A DNA stretch of 64,000 bases from Tenrec ecaudatus (taxonomy: Eukaryota; Chordata; Mammalia; Afrosoricida; Tenrecidae). Positions 24,115 to 40,019 of the stretch are shown one piece after another. Where the stretch lies: contig NC_134537.1 in assembly GCF_050624435.1 (NCBI RefSeq), positions 10,474,584 through 10,538,583 of the forward strand, written 5' to 3'. The first letter of the stretch is position 1. Each line of letters starts with the position of its first letter. The translations under genes and the position numbers were made by a program. The notes below the pieces were generated by a model. It saw nothing but the letters and a program-made list of their open reading frames with translations, ran no database searches and was not told where the DNA came from.

Positions 24115-24830
24115 AAAAGTGAGGAGGACTTGAAGCACTTGCTGACGAAGACCAGAGACAGCAACTATCAGTATGGATTATGACTCAACATAAAGAAGAC
24201 CAAAATCCTCAACTGGACTGGGGCAACCCCATGAAAAATGGAGACAATATCAAAGTTGTCAAGGATTTTGGAAGCAGCAAGTCAACGGATCAAACGACAA
24301 CACACATTGCATTAGGTCAGCCTTCTGCACAGACCTCCTCAGAGGATTGCAAAGCAAGGATGTCACCTTGAGGACTAAGGTGCACCTCCCCTGGGCCACA
24401 GGATTTTCAGTCGCCTCATATGCACGTGAAAATTGGACACTGAAGAACGAAGACTGAAGAAGAATTGACGCATCTGAATTGTGGTGCTGGAGAAGAACAC
24501 TGAAAGTACAGTGGACTGCTAAAAAGAATAAACCAATCTGTCTTTGAAGAAGTAAGGCAGAACTAGGAATCAAGGCTTTGTCTGACACACTTTAAGCGTG
24601 TTGTCAAGAGAGACCATTCCCCGGAGGACACTGCGCTAGCTCAAGCGGAGGGGAACAAAGGAGAGGAAGGCCCTCGACCAGATGGACGGACGCCAGCGCT
24701 CTTACGAAGGGCTCAGGCATTCAAACGATGTGAGGCGGGCGCAGGACCAGGCAGACCTTCATCCTGTTGTGCACGGGGTGGCTGTGGGTCAGAACCGACT
24801 CGATGGCACATCACCACCACTGCCTCGCGT
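24115..24830 (+). mobile_element. RTE1-type LINE 3' part
   Basis: Encodes pieces of the RTE ORF2 C-terminus (NGDNIKVVKDFG, ALGQPSAQTSSEDC, RTKVHLP in shifted frames, VVHGVAVGQNRLDGT) and ends near CAGAACCGACTCGATGGCAC. 5'-truncated with frame breaks. Confidence 0.88.
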
Positions 24831-25115
24831 CCTCTCAGCACTTCTAACACTAACAGTCCCACGCGGAGACACAGCCACTGCTGTTCAAACCGAAAAGGTA
24901 CAAATACAGATGACAAGTATATTCACGTTCTACTAACAGAGCGACTTTATTATATAAATAGTCTTTAAATGCACACAGACTGCAAGGGTGTTTATGCTCA
25001 GTTAAAAGCAACAAACACAAGGATTAAAAACAAAAACCAACACCGAAGCCACGGAAACTCACACACAGTTGGAGACCTGCTGGGCCGAAGAGCCACAGAA
25101 AAGCCCTGGTCAAGT

Positions 25116-28601
<3,486 letters not shown>

Positions 28602-28689
28602 GGGAGAGGAGAGGCACCCAGCACCTGGGAGGGGCCAGCTAGCGCTCAGCCAGTGTCCCCACTTTCAACATGCACACCCCTGTGACCAC

Positions 28690-28785
28690 AATACTGTCAG
28701 CCCCACGGCACTCTCATCCCCCACAATCCCCTCATCCTCACAATACTCTCATTCCCCCACAATAATCTCAACAATACTCTAATCC
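28690..28785 (+). repeat. Imperfect tandem repeat, CACAATACTCTCATCCCC type
   Basis: Five or so degenerate units (CCCCACAATCCCCTCAT, CCTCACAATACTCTCATT, CCCCCACAATAATCTC..), just upstream of the first coding exon of the zinc-finger gene. Confidence 0.7.
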
Positions 28786-28799
28786 CATGCACACATCCA

Positions 28800-29875
28800 G
28801 AAACATGCTCTCAGCCAGGTAACAGTATCAGTGACCACTGTCCTGGCTCCACAGTCTGTCCCTCGGGGGTCTTCCTGCTCAAGGGTGTACTCCACAAATT
28901 CAGTCACATTGTTTTCTTTAAACCAGCCACTGACAACAGATGCCCATCACCTAGTCTCCACTAATCCAAGTACATTTCCTGTTCTGGACACAATCTATTT
29001 GCAGGTGTGGCTGCCAGGACCCTGCCCCTATGCACAGGTCCATCCCTAATCTTCTGAGCTCAGGACCATCTGCCAAGGCCACCCTCTTCCCCTGTTTGAA
29101 GAACAGCTCGGCATGGTCCTGTCATAAAGCACCCCAAAAGCATGACCCTTTGAAGCTTTTCTTGTTTTCCTTTTAGCTACTGTTGTTGGCAGACAACACA
29201 CACCTGGCTGGTTACAGGATATTAGCATAACAATACAGGTAGCTTTATTCTTCAACAGCTGTTTTAACAAAGCACAGCATGAAACAAAGACTAAAAGCTT
29301 CAGGGCCCAGAAGTCTCTCCATCTGCCCTACTGGTTAGGCCTAGCGATACACCAGCTGTCCCACGACACCAACTACTGCTCAGCACCCCAAGCTGCTCAG
29401 ATAAGCAACCTGCCCTCTGAGTAGGCTGGTGCGTCATTCCTATTTCCTGGACCACCTAAGTACATAGCAATTATAGACCCTAGTCCCCGAGCCCTACTTG
29501 GTCACCTCCATCATCCAAAAAGCCAACCCCATCCCCTCTGAACTGATGCACCAGAGGTCTGTCCCCTTAAGATTATTTACCTAAATCATAAGAATACAAG
29601 ACTCTCAGCCATACCAAACACCAAAATCATTCCTCCCACCCTAACACACTAAAATGCCACAAGGCAGCATAACAGCATGCCTCCAGACACTGTCTCCAAC
29701 TGCTCCAAGACCTTGGCTCCACATGGTCCTTATTTCCCCCAGAACAAGGTCTAGACCCAGCTCTTCTCTTGTTGGTATTGCTGTTGCTCTCTGTTCTATC
29801 ATTCCTCTGTCTTCCCATTCTTTAAATTTCATCCTAGTCTTAAAACTCACCCTTAATCAGGACTTCCACATTTTT
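28800..29875. other. No gene or clear repeat recognised
   Basis: Upstream intronic/5' region of the zinc-finger gene. Could include an untranslated exon, none of which can be recognised from sequence alone. Confidence 0.45.
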
Positions 29876-29879
29876 TGGT

Positions 29880-32800
29880 ATATGTAAGGACAGAAAAAAT
29901 AAATACACATAATATCACTAAATGCTAATGGACTAAATACACCAGTAAAGAGACAGAGCAGTAGTAGAATGGCTAAGAAAACAAAATCCATCAATATGCT
30001 GCCTACAAGAAACACACCTCAGAAACACAGACATGCAGACTAAAAATCAGAGGCTGGTCAAAAGCATACAAAGCAAAAAGCTACCAAAAGGAGTAGGGGT
30101 AGCAATATTAATCTCTGGAAAACAGACTTCAAGGCAAACAATGTATGAGACACAAGACCAGACATGACATAATGATCAAGAGAACAATAGCCCAAGAAGA
30201 CATAATTAGAACAAACACATGTGCACCAAAATGAAAGACCCTTGCAATATATCATTCAAATCCTAGAAGGGAAAAAATACAGACAACACTACAATAACAG
30301 GAAATTCAATACAACATGCTCAACAAAAGTCAGATAAATTTTTTAAAAAACAACAAAAACCTCAACAACAAAATCAACCTCATAGACATCCAGAACACTC
30401 CATCCAACAAAATCACAGCTTAGGTCCTTCTCAACACATGTGGAACATTTTCAAGAGTAGACCACAAGGAGGCAAAAATCACACCTCCACAAATTCAGAA
30501 AATGTAACCTACAACCTATCATCTCAGACCACAATGCTATAAAATAAGAAATCAACAAGAAAATGAACAGAAACATAAGCACAAATATATGGAGACTGAA
30601 CAACATAATACTCAAAAGTGATTGGGTAATAAAGCAAATAAGGGAAAATTTTTTAATTCCTGGAGACAAATGAGAATAATAACACAAAATATTAAAACCT
30701 TTGGGGTACAGCAAAAGCGGTAATCAAAGGCCAATTTATAATAATCAACACACACACACAAAAGAAACAAGAGGAGAGATGGTGCAGTAAACACTGGATA
30801 TCCTTTTGCAGAAGAGTGAAATAGGATCCTTACTTCACCCCATGCTAAAAAAAAAAAAAAAAAAAAGAAGAAGAAGAAAAGAAAAGAAACAAGAGGAGAG
30901 ATCCAAAAGCAACAGCCTAACACAACACCATCATGAACTGGTACAAGAACAACATAACCCACCAATGAAAGGAAGAATTCATAAGCATCAAAGCAGAAAT
31001 AAAAGATATGGGAGGAAATGGAGAAACTCAACAAGACAGGTTTAACAAAATGGACCACTGGCAAACTTAACAAAAACATAAAAGACACAAATGTCCCAAA
31101 TAGGAGATGAAAAAGGTGACATTACAACAGATCGAAATAAAATCAAAAGGATTTTTAAAATTCGACAATACACACTCAAATTAATTCAGACAGATATTGA
31201 AAAAGTCAACAGATGCAAAATAAAAGAAGAAACAGAGCAGGTCAGTATGTTGCAGGGCACGCATAGACCACCAAGTATAAAAGGGAAATCACACACAGTG
31301 GGAGATAAAATAGATGCCTGGGGCATGCTGAAAATACATCACTTAGGCACTTCATCAAAAAAGTAAAATGAGAGCCCACAGATTGGGGGAAATGTTTTAC
31401 CAGTGACACTTGAGAGAAGGGTTTAATTATCAAAATCTACAGAACTCAGAAAATAACAAATAACCCAATTAATTAGTGGAAAAAAGACATGAACAGACAG
31501 TTCACCAAAAATGAAGTACCTAAGGCTAAAAAACACGTGAAAAATACACTCAAAATCACTAGTCAGGCAGGAGATGCAAATTAAAACCACACTGAGCTAC
31601 CACCTTACGCCCACAATGCTAAGCCAATTCAATGAAATAGGAAAGCAACAAACACCAGCAAGGCTGTGCAGAGAATGGACTCCTCTACACCGTTGGTGGG
31701 CTCCTCAACACAAACAACCACTATGGAAAACAATACAGCAATCCTGAAGGAACTGGGAATTGAAATCCCATATACAATCCAGAAATACCACTACTAGACA
31801 TACACCCCAAAGAAATAAGAGGCACAACAGGAGTGGATGTATGCTGCTTAGAGCAGCCCAGTTCACAATAGCAAGAAACTGGGAGCAGCCCAAATGCCCA
31901 ACAGTGGAAATGGAAAAAGACACTGTGGCACACGGAATACTACGCATCCTTAAGAACGGCGATGACAGCATGAAACGCCATCTGACACGGAAGGACCTGG
32001 GAATCATTATATTGTGTGAAGGTAATCAACCACAAAAGGAGGAATAGTGAATCAGTCCACTGCCATAAGGAGAAGCACCAATTAAACAAATCTTAGAGAT
32101 CAATTCCCGAACAAAGGAGTAAAAAGTCTGCCTACCGGCCATGAACCATACACCACCCCCTTTAGATGCACTTCACAAGAACCCCATGGAAAGGGAAACC
32201 TCCGACTGGCTGGGGTCACTCCTTCAAGAAGGGGGAAAAGGGAGAAGTCCCTCCACTTGGTGCCATGCAACACTGAGCCAGGGCTGCGACGACAAATCCA
32301 CAGGAGCTGCACAGGGATGAGAGGACCCCGCTGGAAAATCAAGTTAAGAGCCGCGGGGAGAGCATCTACAGTTTGGAGGTACTGTATTTCTGTTGGCAGA
32401 TATGGGGGGACGCTAAAGCGTAATTGTAGGGAACCTACGGGGAGAACCAGTTCGGTGCTCCTAAGTAGACACTTGGGATTGTTTCTACCCAACCCGCGGT
32501 GCACCATGCCATGGATGAAGCACTATGAGGGCCGTAGACACTGGCCTTACAGGGAACATGGCACCCACCAAGGGCCACACCGGAAGTCCACCTGAATGAC
32601 GTAGGCCCTGCCTCAAAACTACCTGTACCCTTGACTAAAGACTGAAATACTGAGGGGTGAGGAAGCAAAGGTAACCATCGCCAGACTGTGGAAATGACAG
32701 CCATTAGACCTTGGGTGGGACTCCTGATTTTGTGGGTGTCCAATGAAAGGGGACCCAGACCACCATATATTTAGTACCTCAGTGCTCCCCTTGCATTAAT

Positions 32801-34080
32801 TTGTCAGGTGTTAATCTGATTGGCAAGGATCTGCCCTTGTAAGAAAGGGTACAGGGAATTTTCCCCAAGCACCAAGCCCCATGGCCCAATGTAAACAGAG
32901 CACTATTAAGAAATCAATCTGTGCAAAGCAACAACTTATGGGTTGCAGCTCACAGATTATACTCACATACACTCCTCTTATCAATAGTGCCTTGAATTCT
33001 ATGCCATTGATAATTAAAAAATATTCTATGCCATTGGATAAATTACTTACGTTATCAATGAAATTTGCCTTATACCCCATGGAGGTGACTGACAATGTTG
33101 TTTTTTTGGGGGGAGTTGTCTGTTGTTCTTGTCCTTTTGTCACAATATGACAGCCAAAGTACACCAGTCATTCATGACCCATGGACAAGCAGATGGACTC
33201 TGGGCTCCCATGTAATTTGAGGCCCAATCCAAGAACAGCTCTTGTAACACGGGGCCTTTTGATCTCACCTTTGTGAAGAGATATCACTGAAGGTAAGGGA
33301 GCTACAGCAAATGTGGTAAAGAAAGCACACGGCCCCTGGCTATCAATTGGAATAGTGTCTGGGATCTTAAAGACTTGTATTCAAAGCAGCAGCCATCTAA
33401 GAAAGGAGTCAACGAAGTCCACACCGATGAAGCACACCAGCCTGTGTGATCCGATGATGACAATAACAAAATCCAAATAGGAAGAAGGGAAAAGTACCGG
33501 AGCTTAAATTGTGAACATCGTTTGCAGGCGACTATGTAGGGCAGTGGGAGCCCCACAGCCAACAGCAGAGCATCTGTCAGTTTAAGGCTGACAGAGCCCC
33601 TCTGGGAACAGGCAAGGGACTCAAAACAGTTTCACTATGGGAGATGATTACAAACTTCACTATGGTGGATAGAATCATGGAATATGGCACTTGGTCGTCA
33701 GCTGACCTTTGACCCAACCTGAATTTGCTATAGGAACAAGTATTTCCCACTTGTTCCACAACAGAAATTCCTTCTCTGGTGTTTTTAATGCTGCCAATGG
33801 TCTTTTCTCTTTATTTTAATGTTTATGCTATTTTCTTCTATATTGTTTTTTGTTTCTGTTAGGTTTCCCAGTTTATGAAGCACAGAAAGAATGGATGCAG
33901 AGACAATAACTGATGCAATCAATGGTTTATTGGAGACAGGGAGGTGGGACGGGTGAGAATTTAAGAGGAAGCAATAAGGGGGCAGTGACACTAAAATGGA
34001 TTGTGATGATATACATACAACTCTTTTAAAAAGTGATTTAGTTACAGAAGTGTATGACATATGAATGTTCTATAAAGTAA
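29880..34080 (+). mobile_element. L1 with ORF2 remnant and full 3'UTR, internally deleted
   Basis: The largest LINE here. The endonuclease start of ORF2 is at about 29,905 (ANGLNTPVKR-type reading, then a CLQETHL-type segment). The connector region follows to about 31,250. Most of the reverse transcriptase is missing, and the C-terminal domain follows, ending at a stop near 32,047 (HLTRKDLGIIILCEGNQPQK). Many stops and frameshifts: dead. About 2 kb of 3'UTR follows, including the GCATCTAAG..CACACCAGCCTGTGTGATCC-type module at 33,360-33,455 and the terminus at 34,080. The 32,650-33,230 part is assigned by position only. It anchors all the 3'UTR-only copies in the window to L1. Confidence 0.85.
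30781..30881 (+). mobile_element. Prematurely polyadenylated L1 ORF2 fragment
   Basis: About 66 bp like L1 ORF2 (ACTGGATATCCTTTTGCAGA then AGAGTGAAATAGGATCC) followed by an A-run and an A/G tail. A perfect 21-bp duplication flanks it (30760-30780 and 30882-30902, starting AAAAGAAAC). Inserted within the older L1. Confidence 0.85.
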
Positions 34081-34084
34081 GTAC

Positions 34085-34425
34085 TAAAATTTTTCAAAGA
34101 AACGAAACTTGACCTATAGCTACCAAGGGTAAAGGAGGAAGAGTTTTGCTCAGGGGACATTGAGTTTATGTTAATGATGGGGAATAATTTAGAAAAGGGC
34201 GCACATAATCAAGGGCACTGAATTACACATGCAGCTGTTGAATTAGAGAATGTTTGTTGTGTATATTTCTGCCAGAATTTAACAAAATAGTTGCACAAGT
34301 AACAATGAGCACAGGGAAGAAAATGTTCTGAAATTGATGGTGGTGACTGTACAGCTCTTCTTGCTATGATTATTCCGTTGCGTTCTATGATGGGTGGATG
34401 AAGGGCGAATGACACTGTTAAACCA
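34085..34425 (+). mobile_element. Older L1 3' end
   Basis: TAGCTACCAAGGGTAAAGGA.. ATGTTCTGAAATTGATGGTGG.. CTGTACAGCTCTTCTTGC; the terminal signal is eroded. Confidence 0.7.
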
Positions 34426-34429
34426 AAGA

Positions 34430-34672
34430 GAAGAAAACCCAAATCCTCACAACTAGACCCACTCGTGGCACCATGGTAAATGGAGACAAGAGTGAAGCTG
34501 TGGCGGATTGCGTCCTGCGTGGATCCAGTCAAATGTTCATGGAAGCAGCGGTCAAGAAGGCAGAAGACGCGCTGCACTGAGCAGAGCAGACCTGCTGCAC
34601 AGGAGCTCTGTAACCGCCCAACGGCAAAGGTGTCACTCTGAGGACTAAGGTGTTGTACCTGTCCCGAGCCAA
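34430..34672 (+). mobile_element. RTE1 LINE, left part
   Basis: AACCCAAATCCTCACAACTA to CCCGAGCCAAGGT, part of the RTE1 ORF2 C-terminal region. Continues at 35,110. Confidence 0.82.
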
Positions 34673-35109
34673 GGTTTTTTAATTATTATTTTTTTCATCA
34701 TTTTATTGGGGGCTCATACAACTCTTACCACAATCCATGCATCCATCCATTGTGTCAAGCACATTTGTACATTTGTTAACATCATCATGCTCAAAACATT
34801 TTCTACTTGAGCCTTTGAGATCCGCTTATTTTCCCTCTTCCTCCCCCACTCTCCCTCCCTCCCTCATGAACCCTTGATAATTTACAAATTATTTTCTTAC
34901 ATGTCTTACACTGACCAATGTCTCCCTTCACCCACTTTTCTGGTGTCCATCCCTCTGGGAGGTTATATATAGATCCTTGTGATCAGTTCCCCTTTTCTCC
35001 CCCACCTTCCCTTAGCTTCCTGGTGTGGCTACTCTCAATATTGGTCCTGAGGGGTTTATCTGGCCTGGGATTACCTGTGCTTCCAGGTCTTATCTGTACC
35101 TGTGTACAT
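34673..35109 (-). mobile_element. L1 3' end inserted in RTE1
   Basis: T-rich start, CATTTTATTGGGGGCTCATA, through ATCCTTGTGATCAGTTCCCC to TTATCTGTACCTGTGTACAT; splits the RTE1 in the middle of its GGTATTTTCAA motif. Confidence 0.88.
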
Positions 35110-35530
35110 GCGGTATTTTCAACTGCCTCATATGCATGTCAAAGCTGAGCAGTGAGTAAGATCAAAGAAGAACCATTCATTTTAATGATGGTCCTGGGGA
35201 AAACTATTCCAAGTACTCTGGATTACCAAAGAACAAATAAATCTGTCTTGGAAGTAGCAGCCTCCCTAGAATCAGGACAAAGACTTCAGCTCATGTCCTT
35301 TGGACATGTTATCAGGAGACCAGTCCCTGGAGGGTAGCATGCTGGACAAAGTGGAAGGGCAGCGACAAAGATGAAGATGGTCACGGCAATGGACTGACAC
35401 AGTGGCTGCCACACGGGCGCAGAGATGACGACGGTGATGCTGGGGCGGCCCAGGCAGTGCTGGTTCTTTGTACAAAGGGCCGTTATGAGCCGGTACTGAC
35501 GACACCAAACGACAAAGCCCCCTCTCACAT
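35110..35530 (+). mobile_element. RTE1 LINE, right part
   Basis: GGTATTTTCAACTGCCTCAT to GAGCCGGTACTGACGACACC and the AAC-rich tail; includes AAATCTGTCTTGGAAGTAGC and TTTGGACATGTTATCAGGAG. Confidence 0.87.
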
Positions 35531-35599
35531 CAGGCTCATAAGCTTCTCCAAAAACATGGCTAATCCCCCGGGCTCATCGTAGCATGGTACTGCACCTCC

Positions 35600-35748
35600 C
35601 CCTTTTTGTAATTTTATTTTACTGGGGCTCTTACAGCTCTTATCACAATCCATACATCCATCCATTGTGTCCAACACATCTGTACATGTTGTCATCATCT
35701 TTTTCAAAACATTTTCTTTCTACTTGAGCCCTTGGTATCAGCTTCTCA
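35600..35748 (-). mobile_element. L1 3' terminus, reversed
   Basis: TTTTATTTTACTGGGGCTCTT to GCCCTTGGTATCAGCTTCTC; about 150 bp. Confidence 0.85.
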
Positions 35749-35889
35749 TTGGTAGCAGCTCTACTCGTTCGACCCTCAGGTCCTCATGCAGGTGTTCTTG
35801 TAAAACAAAAGGAAGACGGGACACTCAGTCCTAGGGAGATTCTGGGAGAAAAAGGAGACCCTCAAAGGGCAGTGAAGCAGAGCAAAAAT

Positions 35890-36095
35890 AACCCACTGCC
35901 ACTGCGTCAATTCCAACTCAGCGACCACTCGGAGGACACGGCAGAGCTGCCCCACAGGATTTTCAAGGATGTCAATCTTTCTAGAAGCAGACTGCCCCAC
36001 CCTTCTCCTGCAGAAGGCCCTGCAGGTTTGAGCGGCTGGGCTTTCTTGAGCAGCACAGCAATGTAACCACAGGACCACCAGTGCCCCCCAAATAG
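35890..36095 (-). repeat. AfroSINE
   Basis: ACCCACTGCCACTGCGTCAA.. GCTGCCCCACAGGATTTTC.. ACCACAGGACCACCAGTGCC. Confidence 0.8.
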
Positions 36096-36457
36096 TCCAA
36101 GCCAAAAAACTCACCACCAGACTGAACCTCCCTCCCTGCCTGCCTGCCAGGCCGTCCTGTGAGTAACCTGCTCCGTCAGGGCTGCGGAGGGCAGTAACTA
36201 GACTCGCAGGTAGACACAATGCACCTCTTGTCCAGCAAGTCCATCCTCGTTCCCTAGCACCTCCAGATCTCCCAGCATGTTCTCCCCCCAGCCCAGCACC
36301 ATTAGTCTTTCTCCCCACAGTCGCCTCCCAGTGGCCGCCTCAGAACCTCCTATCTTTATTAACCCTGCCTATTTGGGGGCCAGCTGTTATCAATGCATCT
36401 TCCACTGTGGATACCGAAGAGGAGGAAAGGGGCTTCCACTGCCCGGCAACGTAGAAA

Positions 36458-36634
36458 ACCAAATTCACTGCCATCAAGTCAATTCTGGCTCATCGAGACC
36501 CTACAGGCCAGGGTAGAACTGCCCTCTGTGGGTTCCTGAAGCCATCTGTCTCCTGCTGAAAGGGTGGTGGTTTTTGAACTGCTGACCTTGTGGTTAGGAG
36601 ACCAATTCGTACCCACTATGCCACCAGGGCTCCC
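36458..36634 (-). repeat. AfroSINE
   Basis: TTCACTGCCATCAAGTCAAT.. ACTATGCCACCAGGGCTCCC; complete ends, fairly young-looking. Confidence 0.87.
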
Positions 36635-36719
36635 CCAAAATGCCTACTGTTGAAGGAAAACTTGCTCTGCTGAGGCAGCTGGATTGGGGGCATAGTTTTT
36701 CTTCCTTATGAATGACTCC

Positions 36720-36905
36720 ATGCCCCTACCCCTTGTTTTCCCTTCTCAACACCTGACATAGGATATTGTAGACTGCCTACATCCCCCACCCAACCAGAAT
36801 GTAAGTCCAGGCAGCAAGGATTCAGTTTTGCTCATTACTGGTTTACCGGCACACAGTACGGAGCCTGGCATATACTAGACGCTTAATATATAAGTACATG
36901 AAAGC
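36720..36905 (+). mobile_element. Ancient L2 LINE 3' end
   Basis: CCAGAATGTAAGTCCAGGCA.. GGAGCCTGGCATATACTAGA.. CGCTTAATATATAAGT follows the L2 3' consensus wording (TGTAAGCTCC..GTGCCTGGCACATAGTAGGCGCTC..). Confidence 0.75.
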
Positions 36906-37735
36906 ATTACCGCAACAATGGCTTGAGAGTAAATTACGTGAATCCTTTAAGCCTGTGAACACGGTCAGAAACCAACAGCAAACACCACCTTAACAGTGAA
37001 ATGCTAGAGCTTATTATGGACTCTACTTCTACTTTCTGGAAAAGACGAGAGGGGAACACAAAGGGAAAAGAATGAGTAGAAATACCATGGCTCGTGGCTA
37101 ATTATCTTCCTAGAAATGCCCAAGAAAATAATTACTAGAGCTGACCATTCGGTTACCAAGATAAAAGATAAGTAAATCAATACCAATAGCTTTCATAAAT
37201 GACCATCAAACTATTAGAAAATAAAACAGGAGAAAATAAGAAGCCATTTATCTAAACATAGCAATCAATAAGCCTAACAAGTGAGGCGCAAGAACAAGAT
37301 GGGGTGGGTGGTAAACTAAATGTAATTGAAGTACGCGCACATACAAGTGAGTGAGTTGGAAACTAAAGTGGTCCTAAGTGGGAAGAACCAAGTTTGGGGG
37401 GGTGGAGTCAATTATCTCCAAATTTACCTAAGAAAGATCCAATAAAATCCACCCCATCCCTCCCAATCCTATGAGATTTGTACAGGAGAGAGGGGGTCAC
37501 TTAAAGTCATCTGGGGGGGGGGAAGTATGAGATGAAACGCGGCTGGCTCAGAAGAAAGGCGGGTCAGTTCATCTGTATCTTTAAGGGACGATGTTTTATC
37601 TCTCACCTGAATTGCAACCGCCTCCTAGTGGACTCAGTCTTCTGCATCCAGTTGCCAAAGGAGCTGGAGAAACCTTTTGAATTTATAAAGCTAACGCTGC
37701 CTCCTGCCGTGGCCTAAAATGCTCTGTCTCTCCTG
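36906..37735. other. No gene or clear repeat recognised
   Basis: Unique-looking, AT-moderate sequence downstream (relative to the minus-strand gene) of its promoter island; short frames only. Confidence 0.45.
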
Positions 37736-37739
37736 AGCC

Positions 37740-38010
37740 CAGAATAGAAGCCAGTCTTCACTGGCCAACAAGCCCCTTGCCTTCTTCTCCAACAGGCCAC
37801 CAGCTTTGTCCACCGCAGCCCCTCTCACACGGGCCTTTGCAGTCGCTCCCCTCCTCTCTGGAAAACTCTTCTCGACCTCTCTTCACCGTTTCCCATAACT
37901 GACTCCACCTTTCTTGAGCCCTGAGCTCTGCACTCACACATGACTCCCCTGATGAGGGACTTCCCAGCTCTCAGGTCTCCTCTAATTTAAGCTGCACCTC
38001 AACAGCCTGT
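37740..38010 (+). mobile_element. Ancient L2 LINE fragment
   Basis: CACACGGGCCTTTGCAGTCG and CTCTCTGGAAAACTCTTCTC match the L2 stretch GGGCCTTTGCACATGCTG..CTGGAA; old. Confidence 0.65.
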
Positions 38011-38379
38011 TGCCCCAGCTCCCTGACCCCACTCGCCCACCGCGACACTGACTCTGAGTGGGGTCCAAGAATCTGCATTTTGGACCAGTTCCCTGTCTGT
38101 GCCAAACATTAAGAATCACTGTACTTACTCTAAGCACTGTTACCAACACGGAATTGTGGGCACTTATTTACTTGGTTTACTCACTACGAAGTGGTGTCAG
38201 CAACACACCTGAAGGTAAGAGGTTCACATTGGCCCACAGGTGCCTGGGAAGAGAAGGCTGGTGATCTCTTCCCCAAAACTGCTGCAGTAGAAAACCCACA
38301 GTTCTAATCTGACCCTCGTGGGCTCACCATGCATTTCAGAAATGACTCAACGCAAACTGGAGGTTCCACTAGGAAAGGG

Positions 38380-38690
38380 AACTGGCCTGTATATTCAATA
38401 TCATGATATTCAATACAATGCCTTTGGAAAGTGATCGAATTATTATTCTGTTGCATTCTAGAATAAGAATGATGGCTTCTCTGGGCAATCTCTGCAGCAG
38501 ACTCTGGTCTGGTGACTTCATATTTGTGGATGACCTAATTCCTACAGTGGGTTGGCCCTCCGTGCTTGCACTTAACCCTATACTTCCCAGTTCATTGCTC
38601 TCGACACACATTCTCATTTCTCCCACAACCGAACAGCATCTGCCACATGCCTCAATGATCATCCGCCGAGCCAAATCAGGGGTTCTTATA
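38380..38690. other. Unassigned stretch, open on the minus strand
   Basis: A 123-codon frame on the minus strand (38740-38369) has no domain that I recognise; its N-terminal part is SINE sequence. Probably non-coding. Confidence 0.35.
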
Positions 38691-38694
38691 ACTA

Positions 38695-38880
38695 AAGACC
38701 TCTGGCGAATCAACGGGTTAAACATGGGCTTGCTGGACACGTTTGGTGGTTGGGGGGCCCATCAGCTGAAGGGCAGCAGAAAGAAGGGACTGCTTCTTCT
38801 GGCACAGATTTACGGCCTTAGGAACCCTGCAGAGTCATTCTACTCTGTCCTCCGTCTGTCCCAGTGAGGCCGGGCCCACA
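38695..38880 (+). repeat. AfroSINE, diverged
   Basis: GGGTTAAACATGGGCTTGCTG, GATTTACGGCCTTAGGAACC and TCATTCTACTCTGTCC. Confidence 0.7.
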
Positions 38881-39009
38881 GGTTTGAATGATATTCGCTC
38901 ATGGAGTAGAAAGGCTGAAAGGCACACAGCTCACCTGAGGCCAAGTGGGCTGGAGCATGGCTGGTGTCCCCTGGCTTCAGGCACTGTCTTCGGAGATTGC
39001 AAAATCACG

Positions 39010-40010
39010 AACCTTAGACGCTAAGAGAGGAGGAGGCGTGAGTGCGAAGGACCGAGACCGGCATCCCCCACAGCCACTTCCGGCCCTCGGGGCCTCCTTT
39101 CCCCAGCACTAGGGAGTCTCGGCCAGGCCCCTGTTCACTGCCTTCAGGGGGGTCGCCCCCAACCTCATCAAGAACTGCTCTGCCGGCTCCACAGGGCAGT
39201 CCTCCTCCATCCAAGGGGTCTCCTGAAGGCCACTCGGGCAAGGAGGCAGAGCGAAGGCTCTGACAACCTTCTCCTACGACGTGGGTTCCGTAACAAGGGC
39301 AGTTTCACGGAATGCTTACGTGGGCCGTGACAACGACGCCTTCGCCCCCACTCCCCCCGAAACCGGTGCCTCTGGAGGGAAAACGGGGCAGGCGTGCATG
39401 TGCCCTAACCGGAGCCCCAGCCGGGGCCCGAGCCCTCCATCCCAGCAAACGTCAGAAACCTCAGTACCGGGCACAGAAGGCGGACAGGCCACCTCTGGAG
39501 GAAAGACAAGCGGCTCGTGTCCCTCCGGGTTAAAGCTGGGCCCGGGGGAACCGCGCAGCCAGCCACCTCGGGCCCAAACGCGTAGGCTCCTCCGTGTCGG
39601 GGCGGGGCGGGCCGCCATCGGGACGCAGCTCAGGGGAAGGGGCGCTGACGGGCAGCCAGCGGCAGCGAGGAAGCCGGCATCGGAGGGAGCTGGCATGGAA
39701 CACTCGCGGAAACTCGCTCTCGGCGACTTGGGAACTCCGGAAGCTAGTAAGTAGACGCCGAGCCGGAAGCCAGAGTACTTCCCGGGCCCCTCTAGGCCGC
39801 CGGAGGCCGCGCGTCTCGGTCACCCCAGCGGGGAGGCCCACGTGACTCGCCCGCCCTACGGAAGAGGCGGGGTCTGGCCCGAGGGCGGGCTCGGCGTTGC
39901 AGCGCCCCCTGCCGGAATTTCCTGCTACACTGCCTTCCGGGCTGGATGTCCCTGCGTCCACGTGGCCGCGCGGTGCCCGGACCCGGGTCAACGCACAAAT
40001 TGAGCCGCAG
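39010..40010 (-). promoter_or_regulatory. CpG island, probable ZNF621 promoter
   Basis: About 1 kb of high GC with many CpGs. It has two ETS-type CCGGAAG sites (39737-39743, 39763-39769), a CACGTG E-box (39839-39844) and a GGGGCGGGGCGGG Sp1-like box near 39,600. It lies about 11 kb upstream of the first recognised coding exon of the minus-strand zinc-finger gene, so it probably holds the TSS and a 5'UTR exon. I could not fix the exon or rule out transcription on the plus strand. Long open frames here are GC-driven. Confidence 0.65.
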
Positions 40011-40019
40011 GAGTCCTCC

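Noticed and set aside
30612-31088. 158-codon frame on the minus strand
   Set aside because: Antisense of the A-rich L1 ORF2 and its inserted poly(A); Phe/Leu-rich because of the T-rich strand.
35776-36318. 180-codon frame on the minus strand
   Set aside because: Runs through an AfroSINE; no domain content.
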